A stretch of 7,444 nt of DNA from Chloroflexota bacterium (GTDB taxonomy: Bacteria; Chloroflexota; Dehalococcoidia; Dehalococcoidales; JAUYDJ01), in the NCBI GenBank assembly GCA_030690025.1, contig JAUYDJ010000090.1, forward strand, positions 1 through 7,444, written 5' to 3'. Below are positions 1-5,809 of the stretch, piece after piece. The position numbers and the translations under genes were made by a program. Each line of letters opens with the position of its first letter. Within the stretch, counting starts at the first letter, position 1. Under the pieces are notes generated by a model. It ran no database searches. It had not been told where the DNA came from and worked only from the letters and a program-made list of their open reading frames with translations.

Positions 1-82
1 GGGTTTTCTGGGCGCGAACCCAAGCTTCGAGAATCCGCTGCTGGTCCGGGGTCAACACGATGGGGTCGGCTGGTTTCCACAT
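1..82 (-). CDS. IS630-type transposase, N-terminal fragment (cut by window edge)
   Basis: Reading the minus strand from an ATG at 82 gives 27 codons that stay open to the window edge. The peptide starts MWKPADPIVLTPDQQ and continues RILEAWVRAQKT. The LTPDQQ..LEAWVRAQKT pattern is the usual opening of IS630/Tc1-mariner transposases, just before the N-terminal helix-turn-helix that binds the element ends; these enzymes cut and paste DNA at TA dinucleotides with a DDE catalytic domain. The HTH and the DDE residues lie outside the window, so it cannot be told whether the gene is intact. No Shine-Dalgarno sequence precedes the ATG, but a good promoter sits immediately upstream, so the mRNA may be leaderless. 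The family call rests on a short peptide. The assignment to a transposase is fairly sure and the exact subgroup is not. Confidence 0.72.
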   Translation of the reverse strand, partial: MWKPADPIVLTPDQQRILEAWVRAQKT

Positions 83-136
83 GCAGACAGCATAAACCAA
101 ACCCCCATTATTGTCAAGTTATTAGCGATACACTAG
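83..136. mobile_element. Probable outer end of the IS630-type element (boundary uncertain)
   Basis: The stretch between the transposase start and the NfeD-like gene should contain one terminal inverted repeat of the element. IS630 elements insert at TA, and TA dinucleotides occur at 129-130 and 134-135 next to the AT-rich run around 111-130. The opposite end is outside the window, so the inverted repeat cannot be matched and the boundary is only a guess. Confidence 0.3.
89..117 (-). promoter_or_regulatory. Sigma-70-type promoter for the transposase gene
   Basis: On the minus strand TTGACA (117-112) and TATGCT (94-89) are separated by exactly 17 bases. The -35 is a perfect consensus and the -10 matches 4 of 6. 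The predicted transcription start falls at about 82-83, on or next to the ATG, which fits the lack of a ribosome binding site. The prediction is from sequence only. Confidence 0.55.
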
Positions 137-150
137 ACTAGGGACACCAG

Positions 151-159
151 TGCTATAAT
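151..159 (+). promoter_or_regulatory. Extended -10 promoter element before the NfeD-like gene
   Basis: TGCTATAAT is a perfect extended -10 (TG-N-TATAAT). No -35 is seen at the right distance, which is typical of extended -10 promoters. Transcription would start near 166, leaving a leader of only about 9 bases before the ATG at 175 and no room for a normal ribosome binding site. Confidence 0.45.
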
Positions 160-174
160 AAGACCGACAAGCTG

Positions 175-566
175 ATGAACACAACGGAGAGGCTGTTTCT
201 TGCTGTCATTGGCACCTCTTTGCAGGGGGCTGTCCCATTTGCTATCTGGCGCTGGGGATTACCGCACATAGGTATCGAGTTACCTGTCTACGTCCTTATC
301 CTGGGAATGATTGCCGTGCTGATATATGCGATTGTTGCTTTTTGGGTTGTTTCCCGTACTTCGAGTCGCAAAGCTATGGTTGGTCTGCCAGACATGATTG
401 ATGGCAAGGGCAAAGCGGTAAGCCCGTTATCTCCGGAGGGTCAGGTCAGAATTAAGGACGAGATTTGGAATGCCTGGTCAATGGATGGGGATATAGATAG
501 AGGCGAGGAGATCATCGCAGTGGGCAGGATGGGCTTAAGCTAATTGTGCGCAGAGTAAGGAGGTAG
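175..566 (+). pseudogene. NfeD-like short membrane protein, frameshifted at its 3' end
   Basis: The frame opened by the ATG at 175 runs to a stop at 541-543 (122 residues). It has a hydrophobic N-terminal segment, a clear membrane helix at about residues 37-60, and from about residue 76 the NfeD OB-fold pattern GKGKAVSPLSPEGQVRIKDE, followed by IWNAWSMDGDIDRGEEIIAVG. NfeD domains normally end in a GLKLxV strand with a basic tail. Here the zero frame reads MGLS and stops, but the frame beginning at 528 reads DGLKLIVRRVRR and stops at 564-566, exactly the missing end. A net loss of one base near 526-527 therefore explains the gene, and the restored product would be about 130 residues. It could be a sequencing error, a recent mutation or, less likely, recoding; no slippery heptamer is visible. 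NfeD proteins usually partner an SPFH/stomatin protein, and none lies directly upstream, where the transposon end is found. The family call is good and the functional status is unknown. Confidence 0.7.
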
Positions 567-636
567 TAAGCCGAAGATAAGCCCATGCATTGAAAACCTG
601 CACAAAGCATATTAGCCCAAGACTAACCGTCGATTT

Positions 637-981
637 TCAAGCGGTCTCTTTCTTGGTAACCCACAGCTTTAAGCCTTCTACCTTTGTTATGATAACCTCC
701 TCCTCCGGTTCAGCATGCCCTTCGTCCAATATGGCTCTCCACCGTTCTCCCTCGACGAGAACCATTCCTTTGGGGCCCAAAGCTGTGTCAACCACAGCTG
801 TTCTGCCTATTAAGTCTTCCCTGCCAACTGAAACCGGCTTGCGATGCGCTCGGATTCCCCAAATAATCGAAATGGCGGTGAAAGCAATCACCACAATTAC
901 TAATACGATGATAAACCATGTATCTACCCGGAACAAATCTGGATTTATCTGAAACAATGAAACTAACCCCCCAAAATCCAT
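637..981 (-). CDS. NfeD-like membrane protein (OB-fold, short form)
   Basis: This 114-residue protein has a short N-terminal region, one membrane helix at about residues 22-42, a basic inside-type turn (RAHRK), and an NfeD OB-fold from about 55 to 110 with the family pattern LIGRTAVVDTALGPKGMVLVEGE, then RWRAI, and a closing GLKLWV strand. This is the short NfeD1b form, which lacks the ClpP-like protease domain of long NfeD proteins. It starts 46 bases after the stop of the SPFH gene on the same strand, so the two are almost certainly co-transcribed. In characterised systems the NfeD OB-fold binds the SPFH/stomatin partner in the membrane, and that role is inferred here from the gene order. 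The ATG at 981 has only a weak AAAGGGT ribosome site about 10 bases upstream. It converges with the frameshifted NfeD-like gene. The two are clearly related in domain layout but differ in N-terminal sequence, so they do not look like a recent duplication. Confidence 0.85.
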   Translation of the reverse strand: MDFGGLVSLFQINPDLFRVDTWFIIVLVIVVIAFTAISIIWGIRAHRKPVSVGREDLIGRTAVVDTALGPKGMVLVEGERWRAILDEGHAEPEEEVIITKVEGLKLWVTKKETA

Positions 982-1027
982 ACTATTTACCCTTTGTTGG
1001 CTTTGGTCAGTCTATCTTGTTGGCTTC

Positions 1028-1969
1028 TCACGGCTTTAGCTCTGGTAGCACCAGGCCAAGACCCTGACCGGCAGGTATGACCATGAGTTTGATATCATCT
1101 CCGAGTCTATCGAGCAAGATATACTGCAACACTTGAGGTGTTAGAGATTTAGCAATAGCGTTGTTGGCGGCAACCTGAGCGTCAGTGACGACGCGAATGT
1201 ACTCGGCTTCACCCTTCGCCTTGGCGATTCGAGCGGCGGCTTCCCCTTTGGCTTCAGCTTCTCTCTGCTCAGCTTCAACCTTCACACGCTCTAGCTTGTT
1301 CCTTGACTCCCATACCGCCTGCTCGGCCGCCACTTTAGCCTCAATAGCGGCAACGAAGGTGGCACTGAACTGGAACTCCGTTATCGATATTGCCTCAGTG
1401 ATGATGCCACGCTCCAAAAGTCGAATCGCTAGGAGATCGGCGATTTCGTTTCTGACAATCTCACGTTTCAGAATAAGGTCTTCGGCGGGGTATCTGGCGG
1501 TGACCTGCTTGATGACCTCCTGGACGGCCGGAGCGGCAATCCTATTGATAAACTCCATCCCCAGCGTCCGGTAAATCTCGGCGGTCCTGCCTGGCTCCAA
1601 GCGCCAGTTGAGGGCAATAGTAGTCTTGACATCTTGAAGGTCGCGGGAAGCCGAGGCCGCACCGACTTCATATTTTTCGGTCCGGACGCCCATCATCACT
1701 ACCGAATCCAGGAATGGCAACTTGGTCCGGAGACCCTCCTCCAGGACTGTGCCGGTCACTGCGTTAAACCGGATGACCACCCCACGATAGCCGGCGGGGA
1801 TTGCCGTAAATGAGCCAGCAATGATGCTGATAACGATAATAATGACCCCGATGATGCTGGCAATTCTTCCCCCAAAACGGCTTTTAGGGTCTCCCTCTCT
1901 TCCCTTGTTTGTCTCCACCAGGTATAAACCAATGACAATGACAATGATACCAAGAATAAGTAATCCCAT
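1028..1969 (-). CDS. SPFH/Band 7 (prohibitin-like) membrane protein
   Basis: The 313-residue product starts MGLLILGIIVIVIG. Two hydrophobic segments (about 2-18 and 36-52) are followed by the SPFH/Band 7 domain (about 53-215), with the typical opening IPAGYRGVVIRFNAV and LEEGLRTKLPF. A long charged coiled coil rich in Ala, Glu and Lys follows (about 205-275, with QREAEAKGEAAARIAKAKGE), then a C-terminal hydrophobic stretch VLPELKP. SPFH proteins assemble into ring-like membrane scaffolds that organise lipid domains and membrane proteases; the form here is closest to prohibitin-like bacterial proteins. The start is set at the ATG 1969-1967 because AAGGAGG lies 8 bases upstream of it. An in-frame ATG 13 codons earlier (2008) has no ribosome site, and extending to it would put charged residues before the first helix. 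The NfeD-like gene follows 46 bases downstream. The family is certain; the substrate or regulated protease is unknown. Confidence 0.92.
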   Translation of the reverse strand: MGLLILGIIVIVIGLYLVETNKGREGDPKSRFGGRIASIIGVIIIVISIIAGSFTAIPAGYRGVVIRFNAVTGTVLEEGLRTKLPFLDSVVMMGVRTEKYEVGAASASRDLQDVKTTIALNWRLEPGRTAEIYRTLGMEFINRIAAPAVQEVIKQVTARYPAEDLILKREIVRNEIADLLAIRLLERGIITEAISITEFQFSATFVAAIEAKVAAEQAVWESRNKLERVKVEAEQREAEAKGEAAARIAKAKGEAEYIRVVTDAQVAANNAIAKSLTPQVLQYILLDRLGDDIKLMVIPAGQGLGLVLPELKP

Positions 1970-2035
1970 GATATCGGCCTCCTTCTTAAAAATTCCTCCA
2001 GTAAGCAAACGATTACTTACCTAATGCGCCTTATC

Positions 2036-2065
2036 ATGTTACTAGATAGTGACGGTATTTGTCAA
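2036..2065 (-). promoter_or_regulatory. Sigma-70-type promoter of the SPFH-NfeD operon
   Basis: On the minus strand a perfect TTGACA (2065-2060) is followed after 18 bases by TAACAT (2041-2036), 4 of 6 matches to TATAAT. Transcription would start near 2029, giving a leader of about 60 bases ahead of the AAGGAGG ribosome site and the ATG at 1969. Confidence 0.5.
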
Positions 2066-2104
2066 TGTTTGTCCAACTCCCCTTTTACTCAATCTTAGTT
2101 GTCG

Positions 2105-2263
2105 CCGGTGTCATTGCGAGTCCTTCGTAGAAGGACTCGCAATCTCGGATGGATGGGGAATGAGATTGCTTCGTCGCTACGCTCCTCGCAATGACAACCA
2201 TGATTGAGCAGAACCCCAACTCCGGTTGAGTTTCCTGTTCATGTTCTACGATTATGACACCGG
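2105..2263. repeat. MITE-like palindromic intergenic repeat with nested inverted repeats
   Basis: The core (2109-2196) has perfect 12-base terminal inverted repeats, TGTCATTGCGAG (2109-2120) and CTCGCAATGACA (2185-2196). Inside it, 2113-2126 and 2130-2143 form a perfect 14-bp stem with a GTA loop (ATTGCGAGTCCTTC and its complement). AATCTC (2141-2146) mirrors GAGATT (2163-2168). A wider pair, CCGGTGTCAT (2105-2114) and ATGACACCGG (2254-2263), is also perfect. On the minus strand the right half contains the GCGAGGAGCG-TAGCGACGAAGC unit that recurs between genes in many bacterial genomes and often creates spurious peptides such as VIARSVATKQS; that peptide is produced by the minus frame here (2085-2315), so no gene is called. 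No transposase is present, so the element is non-autonomous or inert. It lies downstream of the lipoprotein gene and upstream of the SPFH promoter, and its stem could slow transcription, but no U-run follows. Confidence 0.8.
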
Positions 2264-2311
2264 TGAATGAACATTGCGTCATTTTGTGTAGCACGCAACC
2301 GGATAAGCTGG

Positions 2312-4354
2312 TCACCGGACGCGGTCAACCCGCACGCGGACCGTGCCATTCTCGTCCCAAGTGGTTACCAGCCGGTCGCCGACTAGCGTGGTATGGGGCC
2401 GGTTGGCGCCATCGGAGACCAGGGTCTCCCGACTCACGGTTGTCCCATCCGGGGCCAGTACCAGCCGCACCAGCGCGCCGCTGTCGTCCGGTAAAATAGA
2501 GCCTGGCTTCGGAGCGGCCGGCGCTTTCTGGCGAGGAGACACGCCGGTGCGGACGCGCAGATGTACGATAGTGTAGTCACTATCTAACCGAACGGCCGTG
2601 GGCATCGCCGCATTCGTGCCGTCTTCGTCCAGCACCGCCCGGACATCGACCGGGCGCCACGAGGCGTCGAACCGGATAAGCCGCACCGCGCCGGTGGCCG
2701 AGGGGTTGAGATTCTCGGTCGCGAAGACGAGATAGCCTCCCTCCACCGGGATGGCGCTGGAGCCGTTGGCGTGAGTGTAGGTACCGCCGCCGATACGCAC
2801 CTGCCCCGTCTTTTTCGCCGAGACATCGAACCGGTGGACGGTGTGCCCGTAGCCCGGCGCAAAATGGGCCACGGCTACGCCATCGGGCTCGGCTACCAGA
2901 AACATGTCATTGGTGGGGCCGTCCGTGTGCCCGACCGGGACCAGAGCAAGGCGCTGGAAATCTTTATCTAGCTTGAGCAGATAGCTGGCACCGTCTCCGG
3001 CCACGGAGAAGACGAGCCAGTGATAGCCGTGGACGAAGATGTGCCAGTGGTCGGCGATGGACGCTCCGCCTGTGTCAGCCGGGCCGGCTACCGTCTGCCA
3101 CGCGACCGCCGCGCCGGGGCTATTTACATCCAGGCGGCCCATGAGAAGCTTGCCATCAGACTCGGCGGAGAGAGCGAGTTGGGGACTGCCATCGTCAACA
3201 GCGAAGAGCCAAAGTCGGGATCCCGCGACACTCCTGGGGGTAAGTACGGGTGTAATATCGGGCGCGGCGGTGGCTGGTACCGGCGATGTAGCGGAGGCCA
3301 ATTTGCCGCTCATACTCTTTATGACCGGCGGATTGTCGGCGGCATTCCAGTAGTAGACCCGGTAGGTGCCACCGCCGACATCGATAATCGCCGGGTCGAT
3401 ATTGCCGTCTCCGGCCAGCACCATCTGTCGGTGTCCGAAGTTGATGCCATCCAGTGAGGTGAAGCTGTAGATACCGGGGGCGGCATCGGTGAGCCTGCCG
3501 CCGGGGCCAAAGGGGAAAGCAACGGCCAGCATAATGTAGGTCCCATCGGCAAGCCTGATGATCGCCGGGTCGACAAAGCCGGTGAGCCGGGTATCTTCCC
3601 TGGTGAAGCTGAGCCCGTCTTCGGAAACGGCGGAGACGATGCCGTGTTTTACGTCCAGGCCGTCGGAAACGTAATAGAGCCTCACCCGGCCGTCCGGCAA
3701 GACAATAGCCTCCGGGACCGAAGCCCAACCCCGGTCCGGGGTTTGCTGTGGGTCAATCCTGATACCCTCTTTCTTAAAGCTCAAGCCATCCGTGGAAACG
3801 GCGGAGAAAACGCTGTGAACGGACTGACCAGGGCCGCCGGGGCCGGTGGCACCTTTATAGAACATCCTCACCCGGCCGTCCTTCAACCTGACCAGGGTGG
3901 GATCGCTGACAATCATCTCCGGGCCGCCGGGACTGCCGGAGGGCACTCTCACCCCCGTTTCTCTGGTGAAAGTAAGTCCATCCTCGGATATCGCCGAGAG
4001 TATGCCACCGGGACCGCCGTAGTACATTCTAGACCGGCCGTCTTCCAGCCGGTAGAGGTTGGGGACGATAGCGTCTTCAAGCCGGACGCCCGGGTCAACT
4101 GTCCAGAGAAATTGGGTTGCGGCGCCCTGGCTCGCCGGCGGCGCCGGTTCGGCAGCCGGCGTGGGTCCTGACCCCGGAGTCGGAACAGTGGCCGGCTCCG
4201 GCCTGGATGCCGGAACCTGAGGGGTCAATGGTGCGGGCACTGGTCCAGGAGAGGGTGATGGAACCGTTTCCGGTACAGGTGGTGAAGTGGGTGCCGACGT
4301 ACAGCCGGCGGCAAGGATTACCAGTGACACCAGGAGAATAACAATAGCTTTCAT
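2312..4354 (-). CDS. Secreted lipoprotein with double beta-propeller-like architecture
   Basis: This 680-residue protein begins with a signal peptide (MKAIVILLVSLVILAAGC) whose LAAG-C lipobox places lipidation at Cys18. A Pro/Ser/Thr/Ala-rich linker (about 19-80) would hold the rest away from the membrane. The first half (about 85-355) has at least five repeats of a beta-propeller type: DGRxRMYY-like strands at about 105, 159 and 221 with degenerate copies near 270 and 328, and Ser-x-Asp-Gly-x-x-Phe turns at 123, 187, 244 and 300. These recall the five-bladed folds of GH43/GH32-like and sialidase-like proteins, but the canonical Asp-box and catalytic residues cannot be assigned, so no enzyme activity is claimed. 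The second half (about 375-680) is also beta-rich and may be a second propeller. The ATG at 4354 is chosen because the signal peptide begins there; a TTG at 4387 would add 11 residues ahead of it. It has no obvious operon partner and is GC-rich compared with the AT-rich cassette beyond its 5' end. Confidence 0.82.
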   Translation of the reverse strand: MKAIVILLVSLVILAAGCTSAPTSPPVPETVPSPSPGPVPAPLTPQVPASRPEPATVPTPGSGPTPAAEPAPPASQGAATQFLWTVDPGVRLEDAIVPNLYRLEDGRSRMYYGGPGGILSAISEDGLTFTRETGVRVPSGSPGGPEMIVSDPTLVRLKDGRVRMFYKGATGPGGPGQSVHSVFSAVSTDGLSFKKEGIRIDPQQTPDRGWASVPEAIVLPDGRVRLYYVSDGLDVKHGIVSAVSEDGLSFTREDTRLTGFVDPAIIRLADGTYIMLAVAFPFGPGGRLTDAAPGIYSFTSLDGINFGHRQMVLAGDGNIDPAIIDVGGGTYRVYYWNAADNPPVIKSMSGKLASATSPVPATAAPDITPVLTPRSVAGSRLWLFAVDDGSPQLALSAESDGKLLMGRLDVNSPGAAVAWQTVAGPADTGGASIADHWHIFVHGYHWLVFSVAGDGASYLLKLDKDFQRLALVPVGHTDGPTNDMFLVAEPDGVAVAHFAPGYGHTVHRFDVSAKKTGQVRIGGGTYTHANGSSAIPVEGGYLVFATENLNPSATGAVRLIRFDASWRPVDVRAVLDEDGTNAAMPTAVRLDSDYTIVHLRVRTGVSPRQKAPAAPKPGSILPDDSGALVRLVLAPDGTTVSRETLVSDGANRPHTTLVGDRLVTTWDENGTVRVRVDRVR

Positions 4355-4388
4355 TATTATGCCAACTATCCAAAAAATGTCCGTCAAG

Positions 4389-4415
4389 ATTATAATATAT
4401 CACTTTACGGCGCAA
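4389..4415 (-). promoter_or_regulatory. Candidate promoter of the lipoprotein gene
   Basis: A perfect TATAAT lies on the minus strand at 4394-4389, about 35 bases before the ATG at 4354. The best -35-like sequence is TTGCGC (4415-4410) with a short 15-base spacer. The -10 is convincing and the -35 is weak. Confidence 0.4.
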
Positions 4416-4744
4416 GGTGTCATTGATGCAATATGTGGGAGAGGGGAAAAGGTTACCGGAACCCTTCATCGTAAGTTTTACTGGACCATGTTTAACTTTT
4501 CATCGTTAAGTGCAATCAAAACCTGGCTTGAGTCGGTCAAGCTTCTTCCATCTTCAATATCCTGTCGGCATGAAAACCCGTTCACATTTCCGCTGCATGC
4601 AGAATGCGCGCATGCCTAAATACTTCTTGCCGTCGTACTCCTCTCTCTGACCGTCTGGGGCGTGACAATTCTTCTCGTTTTCTCGTCATTTAGTGACGCT
4701 AGGTCGAGATTGGACTTGATCGGAAATGGAAAGACGCCAATGAA
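4416..4744. other. Intergenic stretch without a supported gene
   Basis: All six frames are interrupted here. The longest open stretch on the plus strand (to about 4619) has no ribosome site and no family pattern. Small structures can be seen: a near-direct repeat of TTCATCGTAAGT (4465-4476) and TTCATCGTTAAGT (4499-4511), two GCATGC palindromes (4595-4600 and 4610-4615), and an inverted repeat CGTCA-N5-TGACG (4684-4698). None points to a known element. Minus-strand fragments of coding character are described under findings. Confidence 0.5.
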
Positions 4745-4753
4745 TGTTATAAT
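4745..4753 (+). promoter_or_regulatory. Extended -10 promoter element of the nucleotidyltransferase cassette
   Basis: TGTTATAAT is a perfect extended -10 (TG-N-TATAAT) without a recognisable -35. Transcription would begin near 4760, upstream of both the small ORF at 4814 and the nucleotidyltransferase. A second TATAAT at 4822-4827 lies inside the small ORF; it has a poor -35 (CTGGAA, 4799-4804) and no TG extension. Confidence 0.45.
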
Positions 4754-4813
4754 ATGTTAGTACGCTGATCTGTCAGGGGGTCATTTTTTAGAAGGCGACT
4801 GGAACTGTCCATA

Positions 4814-4906
4814 ATGTCGGCTATAATATTATTTCCGGAATCGGAGCTTGAGAAGGTAAGAGGTCGAATAAACGGCAGACCCAAACGTTGGGACCCAAAT
4901 CGCTAA
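4814..4906 (+). CDS. Possible 30-residue leader or small protein
   Basis: An ATG at 4814 opens 30 codons: MSAIILFPESELEKV, then RGRINGRPKRWDPNR and TAA. No family is recognised. The C-terminal half is strongly basic, and its INGRPKR stretch faintly recalls the ends of some IS30-like transposases, though this is too short to trust. Its TAA (4904-4906) overlaps the AAAGGAG ribosome site (4905-4911) of the next gene, so ribosomes finishing here would terminate on that site, an arrangement typical of translational coupling. Its own ribosome site is poor (GAAGGCG about 16 bases upstream). It could be a coupling leader, a small third component of the cassette, or a chance open frame. Confidence 0.3.
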   Translation: MSAIILFPESELEKVRGRINGRPKRWDPNR

Positions 4907-4916
4907 AGGAGAAGCT

Positions 4917-5429
4917 TTGAGTTTCTACAACGTCATTCAAGTCCTGAATCATGCTAAACGCGAGGGTATTTTCCGAAACTATGCGATCATGGGAGGATAT
5001 GCGGTAAACTACTATATCGAGCCTACCTTTACCAGTGATATTGATGTTCTGGTTCTGGTCGACAGTGACGCTGATTATAATAAAATATTTGCTTATTTTA
5101 CCCAACAAGGTTATAAGATGGTCAATCTATATGTCGTCATAGACAATACTCAGGTACAGTTTCTCCCCAGCACGATCAGTCCTTTATACCAAGACGCGGT
5201 TATAAATGCGAAAAGGGTCACTTTCAAAGATACTACCACCCGGATAATAACCGCCGAGGATCTGGTAGCTTTGCTACTGGTATCTTATAGACCCAAGGAT
5301 AAAATTCGGATTATGCAACTTCTCAAAGTCGTAAATGAAGATTCTCTATGGAGGATTGTAACACGCTATGACAGTGAAAAAACACCTATCTTCCAAAGAC
5401 TCAAAGAAATTCTGGGAAGAGATAAATAA
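4917..5429 (+). CDS. AbiEii-like nucleotidyltransferase-fold protein
   Basis: The 170-residue product has the nucleotidyltransferase-fold signature: GG at residues 26-27 (IMGGYAVNYY), then T-S-D41-I-D43-VLVLVD as the metal-binding DxD pair, a VQFLP strand at 80-84, AEDLVALLL at 113-121, and RPKDKIRI at 125-132. This is the pattern of the AbiEii/AbiGii-toxin-like group of the superfamily. In this subgroup VQFLP commonly stands where other members have a third acidic residue, so transferase activity on nucleotide or tRNA targets is possible but not shown. The start is TTG at 4917: AAAGGAG lies 5 bases upstream and no ATG or GTG with a ribosome site is in frame. The 3' end overlaps the next gene by 62 bases, so the two form one transcription unit. 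The cassette is more AT-rich than the lipoprotein gene, which suggests horizontal acquisition. The fold is sure; the toxin role is inferred. Confidence 0.82.
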   Translation: MSFYNVIQVLNHAKREGIFRNYAIMGGYAVNYYIEPTFTSDIDVLVLVDSDADYNKIFAYFTQQGYKMVNLYVVIDNTQVQFLPSTISPLYQDAVINAKRVTFKDTTTRIITAEDLVALLLVSYRPKDKIRIMQLLKVVNEDSLWRIVTRYDSEKTPIFQRLKEILGRDK

Positions 5430-5550
5430 ACAAAAAGAGAAGTCCCGGAGTGAATTAGCCAAGCTTCCCTTTGAGAAAAAGATCGAGATCCTAGAGCAAA
5501 TGCAACGGGATAGGCAAGACCTCATGAGTTCTAAGTCTGCGTCTGAATAA
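5368..5550 (+). CDS. Small helical partner protein of the nucleotidyltransferase
   Basis: The 60-residue product is highly charged and predicted to be helical. Its core KLPFEKKIEILEQMQRDRQD (residues 32-51) matches the LPFxEKLxILExL pattern of small proteins commonly encoded next to AbiEii-like nucleotidyltransferases, presumed antitoxins or accessory subunits. The ATG at 5368 lies inside the end of the nucleotidyltransferase gene in another frame (62-base overlap). A GGAGG at 5350-5354 is 13 bases upstream, rather far, so coupled translation may matter. The family has no established biochemical function; the partner role comes from gene context. That this is a real gene is supported by the family-like core motif. 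Confidence 0.7.
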   Translation: MTVKKHLSSKDSKKFWEEINKQKEKSRSELAKLPFEKKIEILEQMQRDRQDLMSSKSASE

Positions 5551-5809
5551 ATCTTTGGGAGCAACCTTTGCTAAAGCAAAATCTATACTTCCCTGATTTT
5601 CTTCATGATTTTTTGGCTAACCCATCTGAAAGTTCAGTGTATTAACCATTCATCATGTTCAGAACTGTAGTGCCTTACGGTTTGCCCGATGCGCCGATAT
5701 TGCACAACATCCTACATTGTGCAACTTATCCCGGTGTAGTGCCGATGGTGGCTCCACTGCAGAAGATGAGTCATGTTTCTGTTGGACATGAGCAGGCGCC
5801 TCTATCCGT
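5551..5809. other. Intergenic gap with three small inverted repeats and one direct repeat
   Basis: No gene is supported. The gap between the plus-strand cassette and the converging minus-strand operon holds TTTGCT-AA-AGCAAA (5567-5580 region), a perfect 8-base inverted repeat TTGCACAA/TTGTGCAA (5700-5707 and 5717-5724) and a 6-base one TCATGT/ACATGA (5771-5776 and 5786-5791). The 9-base word TGTAGTGCC occurs at 5666-5674 and 5735-5743. None of the stems is followed by a clear U-run, so no terminator is called. Confidence 0.5.

Noticed and set aside
2274..2298. Terminator hairpin TTGCGT/ACGCAA after the lipoprotein gene
   Set aside because: Six-base stem with a 13-base loop and no U-run in the direction of transcription; too weak to call.
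2085..2315. A 76-codon minus-strand open frame containing VIARSVATKQS
   Set aside because: It is a translation of the palindromic repeat, a well-known source of spurious proteins, and has no ribosome site.
3195..3728. Long minus-strand frame of 177 codons inside the lipoprotein gene
   Set aside because: It is an arginine-rich shadow frame of the GC-rich lipoprotein gene with no family pattern; the other frames over 2312-4354 on both strands are the same kind of artefact.
4570..4640. Decayed copy of the DUF5679 zinc ribbon (MRAFCMQRKC resembles MQAYCVKCRA)
   Set aside because: The cysteine spacing differs, the second CxxC is missing and the similarity does not continue.
4814..4906. IS30-type transposase remnant (INGRPKR)
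   Set aside because: Only about seven residues fit and the in-frame upstream sequence shows no transposase features.
5565..5615. Rho-independent terminator after the small partner gene
   Set aside because: The TTTGCT/AGCAAA stem is short and AU-rich, and the nearest T-run is about 25 bases further on.
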